The translations under genes were made by a program, and so were the position numbers. The notes under the pieces were generated by a model that worked only from the letters and a program-made list of their open reading frames with translations, did no database searches and had not been told where the DNA came from. From Ustilaginoidea virens (Eukaryota; Ascomycota; Sordariomycetes; Hypocreales; Clavicipitaceae), in the NCBI RefSeq assembly GCF_000687475.1, contig NC_057316.1, positions 434,001 through 498,000 of the forward strand: a stretch of 64,000 nucleotides of DNA. The letters are read 5' to 3'. Of the stretch, positions 11,610 through 23,578 are shown one piece after another (positions within the stretch are counted from its first letter, which is position 1; the number at the start of each line of letters is the position of its first letter).

Positions 11610-13867
11610 TCAACGGACATTGTCTAGCCCTAGGTCCATGACTCTGACCAGCCCAGAGGCCATTGCTGCCGCCGCCCACCAGCCAAATCCTTGGTTGGGG
11701 TTCCATTCCACGGCGGTGATTCTCGACAAGGGCTCGTAGACGATGCCTCGAGTCGGATCCGTGAGCCCACCTGCTTCGTCGTCGTCGTTTTCCTCGCCTG
11801 CATCAACAGCATCCGGCTTTTTGGTTTTCCTCGAGTTTTTCCCCGCCGGCGCTTTGACTTCTCCCTTGACACTGCGGCCCTTCTCGATGGCGAAACCGTG
11901 CATCACCCGCGACGCGCCGCGGCTGGAGGCGGGCGAGTCCCCGGGGAACAGGTGTTTTGGTCGATGCTCGTGCTGGAACAGACGGAGACGATCCTTTTGC
12001 TCTCGGCGACTCTGGAACAAGTCAACCAGTGGATTCATGGACCATAGACAGCCATCTGACGTGCCAATCAACAGAAAGGGATGCGTCTTGCCCACAGCAA
12101 GACTGGAGTTGTAGCTCTCGCCGACGAATATCCTCCTGGCGATGGGGAAGAATCGCTGATGCATAAATCCAACCGTGGTGTTGAGGGCGTTGGCGGACGG
12201 ATACACCGCGTAGAATCCCTGCACGTGGCCGCTGTATGCCAGCATGTTTGGCTGCCAGGCGATCGCGTTCGTCTGCACCTCTGTCCTCTCGTGCGTCGGG
12301 CGGCTCAGGTCCACCAACTTTGGGGTTCCTCCGACCGGCGTGGATGCCACAAGATACGGCTGCGACGGATACGCCGTGGCAAGGTCCACCACGAGGTTAT
12401 GATGGACGGCGTGGCGGGAGAGCATGCAGCTGGGGTGGAGGGACCACAGCGCAATGGAACCGTCCGAGTAGCCCACGACGAGTCGGTTGAAGGTGGCCCA
12501 GGCAAAGCAGGTGGCTTTGATGCTGTCCTCGTTGTCGAGCATCAGCGACGCCGTGGCATGTTCCACTTTTTTTTTTTCTTTTCGTCAGTAGACCAGCTCG
12601 ATGGGGGGGGAAGAAAGCCAACGATGCATGCACACTTACCAAATGACCCATCATCATCGCCTTGCTCATCCACCTCGACAACGCAGACCCTTCCTCGGCC
12701 ACACAAGACGGCAAGATGGTTCGACACAGGATTCCATCTCACGCGTCTAGCGCGTCCGTGATGCAGACAAACCGTCTTTCGAAGGACCGGCTTTTCCGGA
12801 GACGGTCGCGGCACCTGTCGCACTGCGCCCCCTCGAAAGGCCCACACCTGTACCGTTCCGCACCTTTGAAAGTCTGGCTTCTGATGCTCCACCTCGTAGT
12901 TGTAGTTTTCCTGGTCGCCGTGCGGTATGACGGCCAGAGCAAGCAGCTGAGGACCGTCGGCCTTGCGCGCCCAGTCCATGCCCGTGACTATGCCGCCCGC
13001 ATCCAAGATCCAGCCCGTCGGAATCTTGTCCCGCGTTTCGTCATCCCCGTACCGCATCCAGGCCTGCGATAGAGCAAACGCGTCGCCGGGGAAAAGCACC
13101 TCTTCTCGTTGCGCGCCAGAGGGGCCCATGAGCAACCGGATGCCCAGATGCGGCTGCTCGTACGGCTTCCGCTCCGCATCCCCGAGAACGCGGTACCGCG
13201 TGCGGGCGGCGGCATCGCTCGCCAACCGGGCCCACCACCTGTGCGAGAGGCGCGCTTCCTGTTCGAGAGCGTCGGCGGCGGCGGCCCAGGGAGCCGTGTC
13301 GGACAGGCCCTGCTCGACGGGCAGCCACTTGGGCGGCAGGACGGTCCACCCGATCCAGCGGTCCAGGAGCCTCTGCGCGAGCCGGACGTCGTCGGCGTCG
13401 GGGCCGTACCACGTGCTGATCAGGGTCTGGCCGCGCATGCTGCGGTCGTACGGGCCCACGTACCCCTTCATGTGGGTGTCTGTGGTGACGGACTCGACTT
13501 GCACGTAGCCGCTGGGAGGGCGCTTGGCAGCCGGCCGGGCCTTTTTCACGCGCGCCGCCCGGCGAGCGGGAGCAGCAGCAGCGGCGGCGGTGTCGTCATC
13601 GGGCGCGGCTTCTGCGGCGGGGGAGTTGCCGTCGGGGGAGTTGCCGTCCGGGCCGGAGTCTGCGGCTTCAAAGGCGGAGGAGGAAGAGGAGGAGGCGGCG
13701 GCGGCGGAGGCTGCGCGTCGGCGTGGACGGGGGGCGGGTTTCGGATTCGGATTCGGACGCTGCGAGGAGGCGGCGTCTCGGGAGGGGGCTTCGGCGTCGG
13801 AGCTGCTTTCGAAGTCGTACTTTTGGGGGGTGAATTTTTTGGCGCGATTCGACGTGCGGGTCCTCAT
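11610..13867 (-). CDS. tfc6: WD40-type TFIIIC subunit Tfc6-like protein
   Basis: Probable subunit of RNA polymerase III factor TFIIIC (yeast Tfc6 / fission yeast Sfc6), which binds the B box of tRNA genes. Exons 13867-12640 and 12565-11610 encode 727 aa with a 74-nt intron. Residues 1-130 are low-complexity: acidic, then Ser/Ala runs and a basic patch. The remainder has irregular WD-like repeats, for example RRVRWNPVSNHLAVLCGRG, LVVGYSDGSIALWSLHP, LLIGTSDGCLWSMNP and ITAVEWNPNQGFGWWAAAAMASGLVRVMDL shortened here in the text to its WNPNQGFGW core. The intron acceptor is AAAG after an A-run, restoring FGVEHATASL. The start at 13867 heads a basic MRTRTSNRAKKFTP typical of these proteins. Family placement is from overall pattern, so less certain than the gene itself. 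Confidence 0.8.
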
Positions 13868-15331
13868 TGTGCAAGTTTTTATTTTTTTATATTTTTCATA
13901 TTTCAACTTTTTTCTTCGAGATGATGGCAAAGTTGGTGGCATGAACAAGTTTGGACCAGCCACGACGGGTGGAGCAGTTGTGATGACGGCACCAAAAGTG
14001 GGGGGGCTGTGGCTCGGTAGTTGATGAAAGCCTTGATCGGTCGTGGCACGGTATTGAGCTCTGCTCCTGATGCAGAGGTGCGCACGTCCGTCGTCTCCCA
14101 TCAGCTTGGTTGGTGCTAGATGGCCGCCGCCGCCATTGACAGAATTTGCAACTCGCCGTGTTCCGTGTTCGACGATGCGTCAGCCCAGGGACGGCGCGCC
14201 GCACGTTGATACCGAACTGGAGTCTGGTGGGCCGTTCAGTCAACCCATGACAAGGCACACCAGCCAATGGCCACTTTCAAGCCCACCCACGTGCAGGACG
14301 CTGGTGCTGACTGTCTGGTATCTGGTGCTTTTAACGTTTAGCTCGTTTCTGTTTCTGGCTGTCCAGCCGATGAGCGATGAATTTTGCCTGTGGACGGGGG
14401 TGGCGAGCGCGGGGGGGCTTTCCTTTCCGCCAGGGACCACCAGACTGGATTTGGGACTTGGCTGAGGATCGCTGACGTCTGGGCAACGGCTGTGAGCCAG
14501 CAATCGAAGCGTTCAGATTTGAATTTGCTGACCGTCGGGGTTAGGGCAAGCAGAAAACGCAGGATGAAAGCAGATTGCGCTCGAGCTCCAGCTTTGGGGG
14601 GGGGAAGGGGGGAGAAGAGAAGGGAGCACGGGAGGATACATAGCCTAAAGACTGGAGCTTTCTTGATCGTGCTGGGTTGTACATACCTACATATAACCAG
14701 ACAAGCCAGGGTTTGGTCTGGCAGAGATTAAATATTCAAGGGTATATGTAATAATGGACCGGCCTGCTATTTCCACCGGCTGCGCGATGCAGGTGCTTGC
14801 TCCAGCGTGCTTTGGGGGCATTTGCGCGCTGCCGCCCCAGCCTTGTTGATTGACATTGACATTAGGTAGGCAGACAGACAGACAGACAGCTGGCCGTTGG
14901 CCACTTGCACCTGCAGACCAGCTGGCATGCCACCACGTGCCCTCCCCCCTCCCCCCTCCCCAAAGCATCACCGAAGTCTGACGACGCTACCGGCATAGAT
15001 TGCAACTAGATCCAGCTCCAGCTCCAGCTCCAGCTCCAGGCCTGCCTGGCATGGCATGAACCGGCCCTAGACGGGGATCCCGAGCCGCCCACCTCCGACG
15101 CCCTCCAAGCTTAAATCAATCCATCGTCAGCCTCGATTTTGCCCTTTGCTCCCCCTTCCACCCTCCCCTTCTGCTTTCCTTTCGTCCTGCCTGCCTCATC
15201 GACGCCGCGGCACGTCTTGTCCCGAACCCCCACCCCGTTGTCGGCCGCTCGGTTCAAAGCCTCGCTCGACCTGCCCGTGCCCTCCTGCGACGCTGACGTC
15301 TCGCACCGCACGCGCAACCAGCAACGACACC
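13868..15331. other. Divergent upstream region of tfc6 and the permease gene
   Basis: No gene seen. Holds a GACA tetranucleotide run at 14870-14889, a CCAGCT hexanucleotide run at 15012-15039 and a pyrimidine-rich stretch before the permease start. Confidence 0.55.
15136..15200 (+). promoter_or_regulatory. C/T-rich core-promoter-like tract upstream of the permease
   Basis: Long pyrimidine stretch (TTTGCTCCCCC, CCACCCTCCCC, CTTTCCTTTCG) 130-200 bp before the start codon at 15332. Such CT tracts often mark transcription starts in filamentous fungi. Inferred from composition only. Confidence 0.4.
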
Positions 15332-17216
15332 ATGTTCAGTCGCTCCGAGGAAGAGCCCGAGGAGGACCAGCGTGCGCGCCGCCATGCCCAAGAGCCTTCC
15401 CTCCAAGTGGCTCGCCAGCCCAGCAAGTCCTTCTTCCAGGCCGTCCTGCCCGTCTTCGCCTGCGGAGCTGGACTCTTCTCCGACGGCTACATCAACAACG
15501 TAAGACCCCGGGACGCTTTCCCTCCCCTTCCCCCCCTCCCGGCCTTTTGCCCTTGGGCCGAGGGGCAGTCATCCTCCCTCGGTCGCCGGATCCGACCCTC
15601 GACTGACTTTTGCCACATGGCGCCCCGCCTCTAGGTCATTGGCTCCGTCAACACCCTCTTGAAGCTGCAGTACAAAGAGGTGTACACCGGCTCCAACGCC
15701 GCCCGCTACGTTGCCGACATCGCCTTTGCTGGCACCGTCGTCGGCCAGCTCCTGTTCGGCTTCACCTGCGACTACTGGTCGCGCACCAACTCCCTCATGG
15801 CGTCCACGGTGATCCTCATCGTGTTTACCGCCTTGGCCACCGGTTCCTACTACAAAGGCGACCCCGTCGGAATGTTCAACATGTTGACCGCCTGGCGGTT
15901 TTTCGTCGGCATCGGCATTGGAGGTTTGCGCAGCTTGCTCGCTCCCGGGGGGTTGGGGTTTGGGGGAAGTGGGCGTGGACATGGGTCTCAGCAGCAAGCG
16001 CTAACCTTGTCTTGTTTGTTGTGTGTGTCTCTAGGCGAATACCCAGCTGGCAGTGTCGGATGCGCCGAATCCACCGGCGAGCTGAAGAGCGGCACGCGCA
16101 ACCGGTGGTTCATCTTGTTCACCAACACCATGATTGACTGGGGTTTCGTGGTTGGCGCCTTTGTACCGTGTAAGTTTTGCAATGCCCGACCCCCCCCCCC
16201 CAACCCCCCCCTTCTTCCACGCGCCGGGCCGCGCTGCTGGACTGGTTTTGGCCTAGATGTGTGCGTGTTACCAACTTCGCCGTTCCGCAGACGTCGTCGC
16301 AGCTGCCGCCCACAGCCAGCACTACGAGACCATTTGGCGCACCAGCCTGGGCATCGGCGTCGTCTTTCCCCTGATGCTGCTCTGGATGCGGCTGCGGCTC
16401 AAGGAACCCGAAGAATTCGCCAAGGAGTCGATGCGCAACAACACGCCGTACCTACTGGTCCTGCGGTTCTACTGGTTCCGCCTCCTTTGCGTCAGCCTCA
16501 TCTGGTTCCTCTACGACTTCTCGACGTACGCGTTCGGCATCTACTCGTCGGACATTCTGCAAGGCATCTACGGAAAGCAAGCTGCCCTGACGACCGTCTT
16601 TGGCTGGAACACCGTCATCAACATGTTCTACCTGCCGGGAACCATTGCCGGCGCCTTCGTGTCGGACTGGGTCGGACCCAAGTACACCCTGATCGGCGGG
16701 GTGCTCCTGCAGGCCCTCGTCGGATACGTCATGGCCGGGGTGTACGGGAGCATCAAGACGCACATCGCGGGCTTCGCCGTCATATACGGCGTCTTCCTGT
16801 CGCTCGGCGAGCTCGGGCCCGGCAACAACATCGGCCTCTTGGCGTCCAAGACGTGCGCCACCGGCGTCCGCGGCCGCTACTACGGCATCGCCTCGGCCGT
16901 CGGCAAGGTCGGCGCGTTTGTCGGCACCTGGGTGTTTCCGTACATCCAGGCCGCCGGCGGCAACGACGTCGAGTCGGCCCAGTACCCCTTCTGGGTGGCC
17001 TCGAGCCTGTGCGTCCTCTCGGCCGCCGTCGCCTGGCTCTTCATCCCCAACATCCAGCAGGACACGATTGCGCACGAGGACGCGCGCTTCCGCGCGTTCC
17101 TCGAGAGCCGCGGCTGGGACACGGCGCAGCTGGGCCTCGGCAAGACGGATTCCGAGGTGGGCCGCAGCGGCCACCACGAGCACGACGAGCACGGCCCGGA
17201 CAAGAGCGGCAAGTAG
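15332..17216 (+). CDS. MFS permease, Git1/PHS-like (glycerophosphoinositol or phosphate type)
   Basis: Plasma-membrane proton symporter of the major facilitator superfamily, PHS/Git1 branch, which imports glycerophosphodiesters such as glycerophosphoinositol, or phosphate. Exons 15332-15499, 15635-15923, 16035-16169 and 16291-17216 encode 505 aa; introns are 135, 111 and 121 nt. After a 35-residue acidic cytosolic N-terminus comes GLFSDGYINN with VIGSVNTLL, typical of Git1-type proteins. Then come the loop DYWSRTNSL, WRFFVGIGIGGEYPAGSV in helix 4 and SDWVGPKYTLIGG for the second half. About twelve membrane helices. The C-terminus is His/Asp/Glu-rich. Intron 2 uses a GTTTGC donor. Substrate is inferred from branch motifs; a general phosphate permease is the main alternative. 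Confidence 0.87.
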
Positions 17217-17920
17217 GGGTGGGGGAACAGAAGGGACGCGCGTGCGAGCGTGCGTGCGTAGATAGTCGAGACCAGGAGCGGGCGTGTAATATAGACAGCG
17301 GTGCGCTTGAAAGCCCCTCGGCAAACTTTGACACACTCATCCAATTGTGACGTTTGACACGGCTGGCCCGCCCGGAGCCCCGTGCCAGACCAGCCAACCA
17401 GGGGCGCACACTCGTCCGAACAGGGAAGGCATGTGGGGCCGGGCGCGCCGTGGCCGCTGCCGCAGAATCGCCTGCAGAAAGTCCGGACCTGCCTGGGTGG
17501 GCGATGAATCGCGACGCCTGATCGAGCAAGCAAGCCTCTTGCCAAAGTGCAAGCTGAAGAAACGACCCTGTGCCGAAGTAACAGGCACAGCACGCCGAGG
17601 TCGCAGAAGCCCGGTATGCCTTGCCTGGAGCGCACAACCACACGCTTGCCTGCCGCATCAGCACGGCAGGCGATGCAGAGGCCAAGGTAGAGGTCTATGG
17701 GCCGGGCCTGCAAGACTGACTACAATCACCGTTCGATGCGAACCTCTGCGACTCCCTTTCCCGTAGTGACTTGTACTGTTCACGTCATTGGTATCCCAAT
17801 GTCCCTGTAGGTGATCTACGTGAAGCATAGTCGCTGGCGCAAAAAGAAAAAAAAAGAAAGGAAGAGAAAGGGAAAAAAAAAAAAAAAAAAAAAGAAAAAG
17901 GTCAAAGCCCCGACTCGAAA
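17217..17920. other. Convergent intergenic spacer
   Basis: 704 bp between two stop codons. Contains A/G-rich DNA ending in an A21 run at 17873-17893. Nothing else recognised. Confidence 0.6.
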
Positions 17921-19897
17921 TCAACACGGCAAAGGGGGTGCGTCTGGTCCCCTTGCGTCTTCCTTCTCGCCCTTCGCAACGGCATGCCCGACCATCCGTC
18001 GACGACGCGTAAACCACGCTTCGAGTGCGTGTCGGAAAACGAGAGCAAGCGTGGCGATGCCCCAGCCCGTGGCCAAGCCGGCCAGCCACGCCCGCGCCCG
18101 TGCGTTTCTATACTCAAAGGCTGCTCTGGACCCGTCTACCTTGTGCATCTGCTGCGCGTGACCATTAGCCACGGTGCCATTTCCCCACGAGACGCAGAAA
18201 AAGAAGAAGCAGGAGAAGATAGGAGAGGCCGAAAGGGAAAACTCACAATGTCCATTCTCGTCTCCGCTGGCTCGCTCGTGGAAAGTGCGTTGCCCCTCGA
18301 GTCCATCGCCACAACCCTGATATATTTCGAATGGTCGGCTTCCAGCAAAAAATCCGCCTCGAAGCCATCCTTGGCTTTGCTCGCCAGCGTTTTCCATTTC
18401 CCCACGGCCGGGTCGCTGCTCCCCTGCAGGACCCAGTCAGAGACCTCCGTCGACCCGTGCCAGCTGGCGTATGCTCTCCACACCGAAGCGTCGTCTTGGG
18501 AGGTGGTGAGATCGGGCTGCGTCTCTGGGGCCGAGTGCCAGGCAAATTTGAGAACGCGGTACGACCGGATGGCGCTCGTGCCGGAGCGGCTCTGCGGTCC
18601 GAAATGCGTCTCGCAGAGAACCTTGCCGTCGCGCGTAAATTCCGCAAAGGAGCCGGACGAGCCGTATCCAACTAGTACATTTCCGTTGGGGAGGTTCTGC
18701 AGCGAGCCTGGTGATGCAGCCGGCGCATGGGTCGGGCTTGCGTATTCGGTGATCAGCTCTACGCCCATGACGTCTGTGTCAACCCGGAGACGAACGCCCC
18801 GTGGGTGCGCTTCGCGGCTGTTGTCGAAGAGCGTAAGCTCGCTGTAGTTGTTGTCCCAGCGGGCGTCGTGCTGGAATGCAAAGTTGGTCGCTTTGCCACC
18901 GGACAGGTCCTTGAAGTTGTTTCCCTTGCCGCCCAGGGTCCAGATGACCTCTCCGTTTTGCCCGCTGATGCAGAAGATGCTGTGCAGATGTGCGCTCGAA
19001 ATCAAGTAGTTCCCCTGAGCGTCCTTGTCCACGCTGCTGATGTGGAACCAGTCGAATGGCTTACCGTTGGGCTCGCCTTCTTCACCGATGTCACGATGTG
19101 TGTCGGCAATACTCACATGTTTGCTGGCCCGCCATTCAAACACCAGTTGGCCGGTTTCAATGTCGATTTCTTGAAACACACTGTCCCGGATAGGGCCCCT
19201 CTCCTTTCCGAAGCCAGACAGGTCAGCCTCCTGCACATCGTATACCGTGATCAAAGCGGTGCCTTCTGGGGTGATTCGGAACTCGTGAAAATCGCCCTTG
19301 AGACCATTTTTCGCCTGGATCCGTCGCGTCATGTTGTACGTCTCATCCAGCTGACGACGTCGGTCAGCACGAAAAAAGAAAAAAAATCTGAAAGGAAGTT
19401 GCACTACTCCTAGACGCATGACAAACCATGTAATAAGAACCGGCACCATGACCTCCAACCACAGTTTTGCCTGCCCAAAAAGTAATGTACTTGCGCCCTT
19501 TGTATTCTTGCGCCATTAGGTTATAGATCTGCTTCTTGTCCCAACCCGAAGTCCAGATCAGACGGCCGTTGTGGTCCAATATGGTGGCTTGAGGTTGTAT
19601 TGCCTGCTCAGCAGAGCCATGGGGCGAGAGGAAAGTAAGTAGACTCCTGGAGCACCGATCATCTTGGCGTATCATGTTTGGTCTTGGAGCAATGTGCTCG
19701 AATGATTTGAAGTGTTGGACAGGATACCGGCCCAGATGGCCAAGATCGTATGCCTGTGAAGAGGCAGGCGCAGGTTGCTCAGCGGTAGCTTCTTCAGCGT
19801 GTAGCGATATCAAGAGCTCCAGGATACCGAGAATGGTGGCAGCGGTACCACCAATGCCAGAACCGCGATGGCCTCGCGTGAAAGAAGAAAACCGCAT
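17921..19897 (-). CDS. Arylsulfotransferase (ASST)-family membrane protein
   Basis: Fungal member of the Arylsulfotran_2-type beta-propeller family; family enzymes transfer sulfate between phenols, but fungal functions are largely unproven. Exons 19897-19427, 19350-18247 and 18151-17921 encode 601 aa; introns are 76 and 95 nt. A weak hydrophobic segment at residues 18-33 may be a signal or anchor. Family motifs follow: DHNGRLIWTSGW, GKTVVGGHGAGSYYM joined to LDETYN, HEFRITPEGTALIT, DWFHISSVDKDAQGNYLIS, GEVIWTLGGKGNNF and FAFQHDARW. The third exon adds a membrane helix (LAGLATGWGIATLALVF) and an Arg-rich tail. The acceptor before exon 3 lies at tandem CAG triplets, so one Gln is uncertain. The ATG at 19897 is first in frame. 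Confidence 0.83.
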
Positions 19898-22522
19898 CGT
19901 AAGACTCACAGAAAGTCGATATAAATGGCGAGATAATCTCGGAAGACATTAATAGGACACCAAACGGCAGATAAACTTGAAGCTGGGCGATGGAGAATAG
20001 GCCAAGATAAATGCCATAGATTACAGGGCGAATAAAGAGCTTGGACTGAAAGTACAACATGCAGAAGGAATGTGATAAGATAGAATCCCATGTCAAAATG
20101 CCTCGAAGCATGGTCACCGACATGATACTAAAGAGCATGCGGCAAATATCGAGGTAGCAAGTGCCAGCAGGAGCCTTGTAACTTATCCCTTGGGCTTGTC
20201 CAGCGCACGCACAATAACGTGGCTACCGCGTCACCGGTTGAGTTTTGCCCGCACGTGTGGTGAGGTGGTTCGGGAAATTATTCTGAAGCGGAGCGCCAGA
20301 CAAGGGCCACAGGGCTTGGCACGTCGGGTTGCGGATCTAGCTTCCTCCCTGTTAGCTTCCAGCCCTGTAGAATAAGGAGTCAAGACGGGAACACGGGGCG
20401 ATTCCCCACCTCTATTCATTCAAAGTGACAGAAGCAAATATTGACCGGCGTCGCGGCTGGCATAGCTGCAGCGCTAGTAGCGAGATATGTTCTTGGCACT
20501 CGTGGCACTCGTGGCCGAGCATCAGTGGTCTGGGAAAATCTCTCAAATTATCAACCCACCGAGGACAAAGTGGTCGGAGCTCCATCTATCGCCTTCTTCG
20601 ACTCGGGTGAATGTTGCCATCTCCAGCGGCATGACTCGTCTAGCAATTTTGGTTGCCTCTCACGTTCCCGTAGTTGGCACTTGCTGTTCCTCTGATGGGC
20701 AGTGGTAACCCGCAAAATTCTCACATTAGGTCCAGTCGCCGCATACAAACAGGATGTTTGCCATCGGTAATCGATTACTTACCGCACCAGAGTGGCATGC
20801 ATCGGTGTAGAGATAGATTGCCTGGTTAGAGGTAAGCATCGATCAAGGGCTGGAGCTAGAAATGAAATTGCCGTCGCCCGGTCATTTAGAGAACAATCTG
20901 TATATGGAATAGTGGCGTACTTTCCTCGAAATGATTGACGACGCACATAACTGAGCTGGGTCGAATAAGGGCCACAAGGCTGTTGGGGAAGCTGGGCTGC
21001 TTGCCTTGCCAGCAGGCACGTTTTCTCCCAGACAAATTTCCTACATGATAGAGGGGCAAAGCAACGGACTGCCTTCTTCAGTTTTTCTGTTGAGAAGTTA
21101 ATGAAACGGCTTCCAACTTTGCATGCCTGTGGAAGGAAATCTCGCGGATGCGGAAATTGAACTTGGTATTGGAGGAAACTTCTCCAGCCGCGGCTAGAGC
21201 AAGTCGTTGCACTGGGAGGATCTGCTCAATCCTCTTCGAAAATCATACTTGACCGAGGCTTTGATCAAGTTTTGTTTCATTTTGTGGCATTTTTCCTTTT
21301 CTTTTGAGCCAGATGTCCTCGGTGCTTGATACACGCAATAGACGGCGAAAATGGCTGAATTTATTCTTCAAACAGCTGCCACGTTTCACGTTAATTACTG
21401 ACTTCAGGTGAGATTTCTTAGGTAATCTTAGGAAATGCACCAAATAACAAAGCCTGTCTTCCATTAAGTAACCGTGCCGCGGAAGGCAGGTCAGAGGAGC
21501 TGTCACCACAAACATACCGTGCAGCTTTTCATACCCTTGCTTTTTAGTTCAGTGATGTTCAGAAAGCCCCAGTTGAAGACGTTTTCTCTTGTACTCTTGG
21601 GAAATTTTCCCAAATATTTTTTGAACCGCCCATTCGAAGTTGTCTGCGGCTCGTTGAAACATTGACGGGTTTATGACCGTTTCCGATGGCTTGCGCATTT
21701 CGCCTTATACCTACCCATCGTCCAGTCCTTGAAGGCGCGATGCTTGAACCGGTATTGACATTGGGCTGTTTCTTCGTTGTACTGCTCTGTCCTTGACACT
21801 GGAGGCTGGCATAGAGCTACGTATTGCCTGCAGGCTGTAGACGTACTCAGTGTTCTGTGACGATCCGTACGTCGGAATAGAGAATAGAGCGCGCCAGCTA
21901 ACTATCAAACAGTAAGGCTAGTTGTTCAAAAGAGAGTGATATGAACGTGGCTTGAAAGCCGTATTTTTTTGCCGGATCTTGGAAAAGGAAACAAACTATT
22001 AGTATGGTTATATGCGTCACATCGTCGGAGATGCAGATGGAAATATGCTTTGCTGTTACGGGGCCGATGTATTGATAACGTAAAGAATGTCAAAGATTCG
22101 ATGCTGTCTTGCAAATGAAATGGAATATTGCGTTCTAATGAGGGGTTTCTTCGTTCTACTATCAATTAAATATCTACATACCTACCTAACCTACCTCCTA
22201 CCTGCACCTTAGGTACCTGTTTAGAAGCTGCACAGCACAGCTGTTGACAACTGCCAATTAGGCCGGCCAACTGGCACAGGTGGCAATGCTCTGTATGCGA
22301 AAGCCCAAGCTGCAACAAAAGCCACCATCCCAGTCTCACAAATAATGCAGTAGCGCGCAGAGAGTTTGGGCATCTTTGATGTAGGTCTATCGCTGTTTTA
22401 AAATGTAAGTTGATGATGCCACCCGTAATTGTAACCATGATGAACACTGACGAAGCCGGAGAGCGGGAAGCGGGAAAGAGAAGTGGGAGCAACAGAGCTA
22501 AACTTCGGCAGCCGAATTTTTC
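19898..22522. other. AT-richer gene-poor stretch
   Basis: 2.6 kb without a gene I can support. GC drops relative to the left block, frames are short, and the sequence shows no transposase or reverse transcriptase motif. A hydrophobic minus-strand frame at 19794-20138 overlaps the ASST first exon and is not convincing. TACCTA-type motifs occur near 22180-22215. Confidence 0.55.
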
Positions 22523-23578
22523 ATGGATGGAGCTGAGAGCGTTCTGCAGAGTGTGTTCACCAGGCTAAATGCAACAAAAGCGGCAACTTTAGCAGATACT
22601 TCCGTCTTTGCGGCAGACGACACTGAGAAGTTGAAAAATCATAGCCCAAAGGGTCCAAGCGAAAATCCTGACCATTCGGAAATGAATGAAGACAAGAAGC
22701 AAGAGCTGCCAGCACAGCAAGAGTCGGCCTTGCTGGGGATGGGGAGGAAGGGAGATCAGATTGTGGGCGCGAATGACGTCTCTACCAACAACAGCAGACG
22801 TGTTACTGGCAAGTATATAGAGCAACAGGCCGAGAGCGCGAACCTGAACTGCGCAGTACCTCTGAAAATACCTCCCGATAACCCGCAAAGTACTTCAACG
22901 CCAGCCGGTACTAGACGCACTAAACGCTCCTACCGAGCGCTTCAAGAAGAAGCAACGGCGTTTTTAACCGGCTGGAATCCATCCAAGAGTCATCTTTCTT
23001 CCAGAATGACAAGAAATAGAAGAGAAACTCGGCCGGAAAGTAAAGACTTGGACTGCCGCGATTTGAATCAGCAGCCAGCGAAACGTGGCAAGCCAATTTC
23101 TTTCGGTGTCACAACGTGGGACATGGTTCCAGACTCTCGTCTGGAAATCGTGATACCTCTAAAACAAAATCTTCGGCGCGATACGTACGAGTACATTCAT
23201 AACTGTGTCATTGATGGAAAGGAGACACTATCCATTGCCAATCATAGAGTCAGACAAAGCCAACGACCACGACGACAAGGTAACGGCGGTCGAGGAAGAG
23301 CGACCAAGCGCGAACCACCTACAGTTAGAGCGTCCAGAGTCAAGGAGGCTCCCACAAAAGCTGTGTCTCCGAAACAGCCAGTTCGGCAAGGCAGACCGAG
23401 CAAACGTGCGAAAGGAGGCGGCAAGTATCTGGTCAATGAGTCCAGGCGAAGCCTGCGTACGGCAGTGCAACGCTCGAGAGCATCCCGCAAAGAGAACATT
23501 GCGTCTCCTTTACGCAAGGCATCACAACGAGCCGCGGACGGCAGCGTAACCTCGAGAGGCAGAGGCAGGCGCCAGTAG
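22523..23578 (+). CDS. Unrecognised basic nuclear-type protein with AT-hook-like motif
   Basis: Single uninterrupted frame of 351 aa from an ATG at 22523; I do not recognise the family. The N-terminal third is acidic and polar. The centre contains a Lys/Arg-rich start (TRRTKRSYRALQEEA) and one ordered-looking patch (ISFGVTTWDMVPDSRLEIVIPL). The C-terminal 120 residues are strongly basic, with GNGGRGRATKR, an AT-hook-like RQGRPSKRAKGGGK and a terminal RGRGRR. This suggests chromatin or DNA contact, but that is inference. It stands alone in the AT-richer island, 2.3 kb before the AAA ATPase on the same strand. Existence as a gene rests on frame length and coherent composition. Confidence 0.5.
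   Translation: MDGAESVLQSVFTRLNATKAATLADTSVFAADDTEKLKNHSPKGPSENPDHSEMNEDKKQELPAQQESALLGMGRKGDQIVGANDVSTNNSRRVTGKYIEQQAESANLNCAVPLKIPPDNPQSTSTPAGTRRTKRSYRALQEEATAFLTGWNPSKSHLSSRMTRNRRETRPESKDLDCRDLNQQPAKRGKPISFGVTTWDMVPDSRLEIVIPLKQNLRRDTYEYIHNCVIDGKETLSIANHRVRQSQRPRRQGNGGRGRATKREPPTVRASRVKEAPTKAVSPKQPVRQGRPSKRAKGGGKYLVNESRRSLRTAVQRSRASRKENIASPLRKASQRAADGSVTSRGRGRRQ

Noticed and set aside
19794..20138. Hydrophobic minus-strand frame overlapping the ASST first exon
   Set aside because: Overlaps a well-supported exon in another frame and shows no family pattern.
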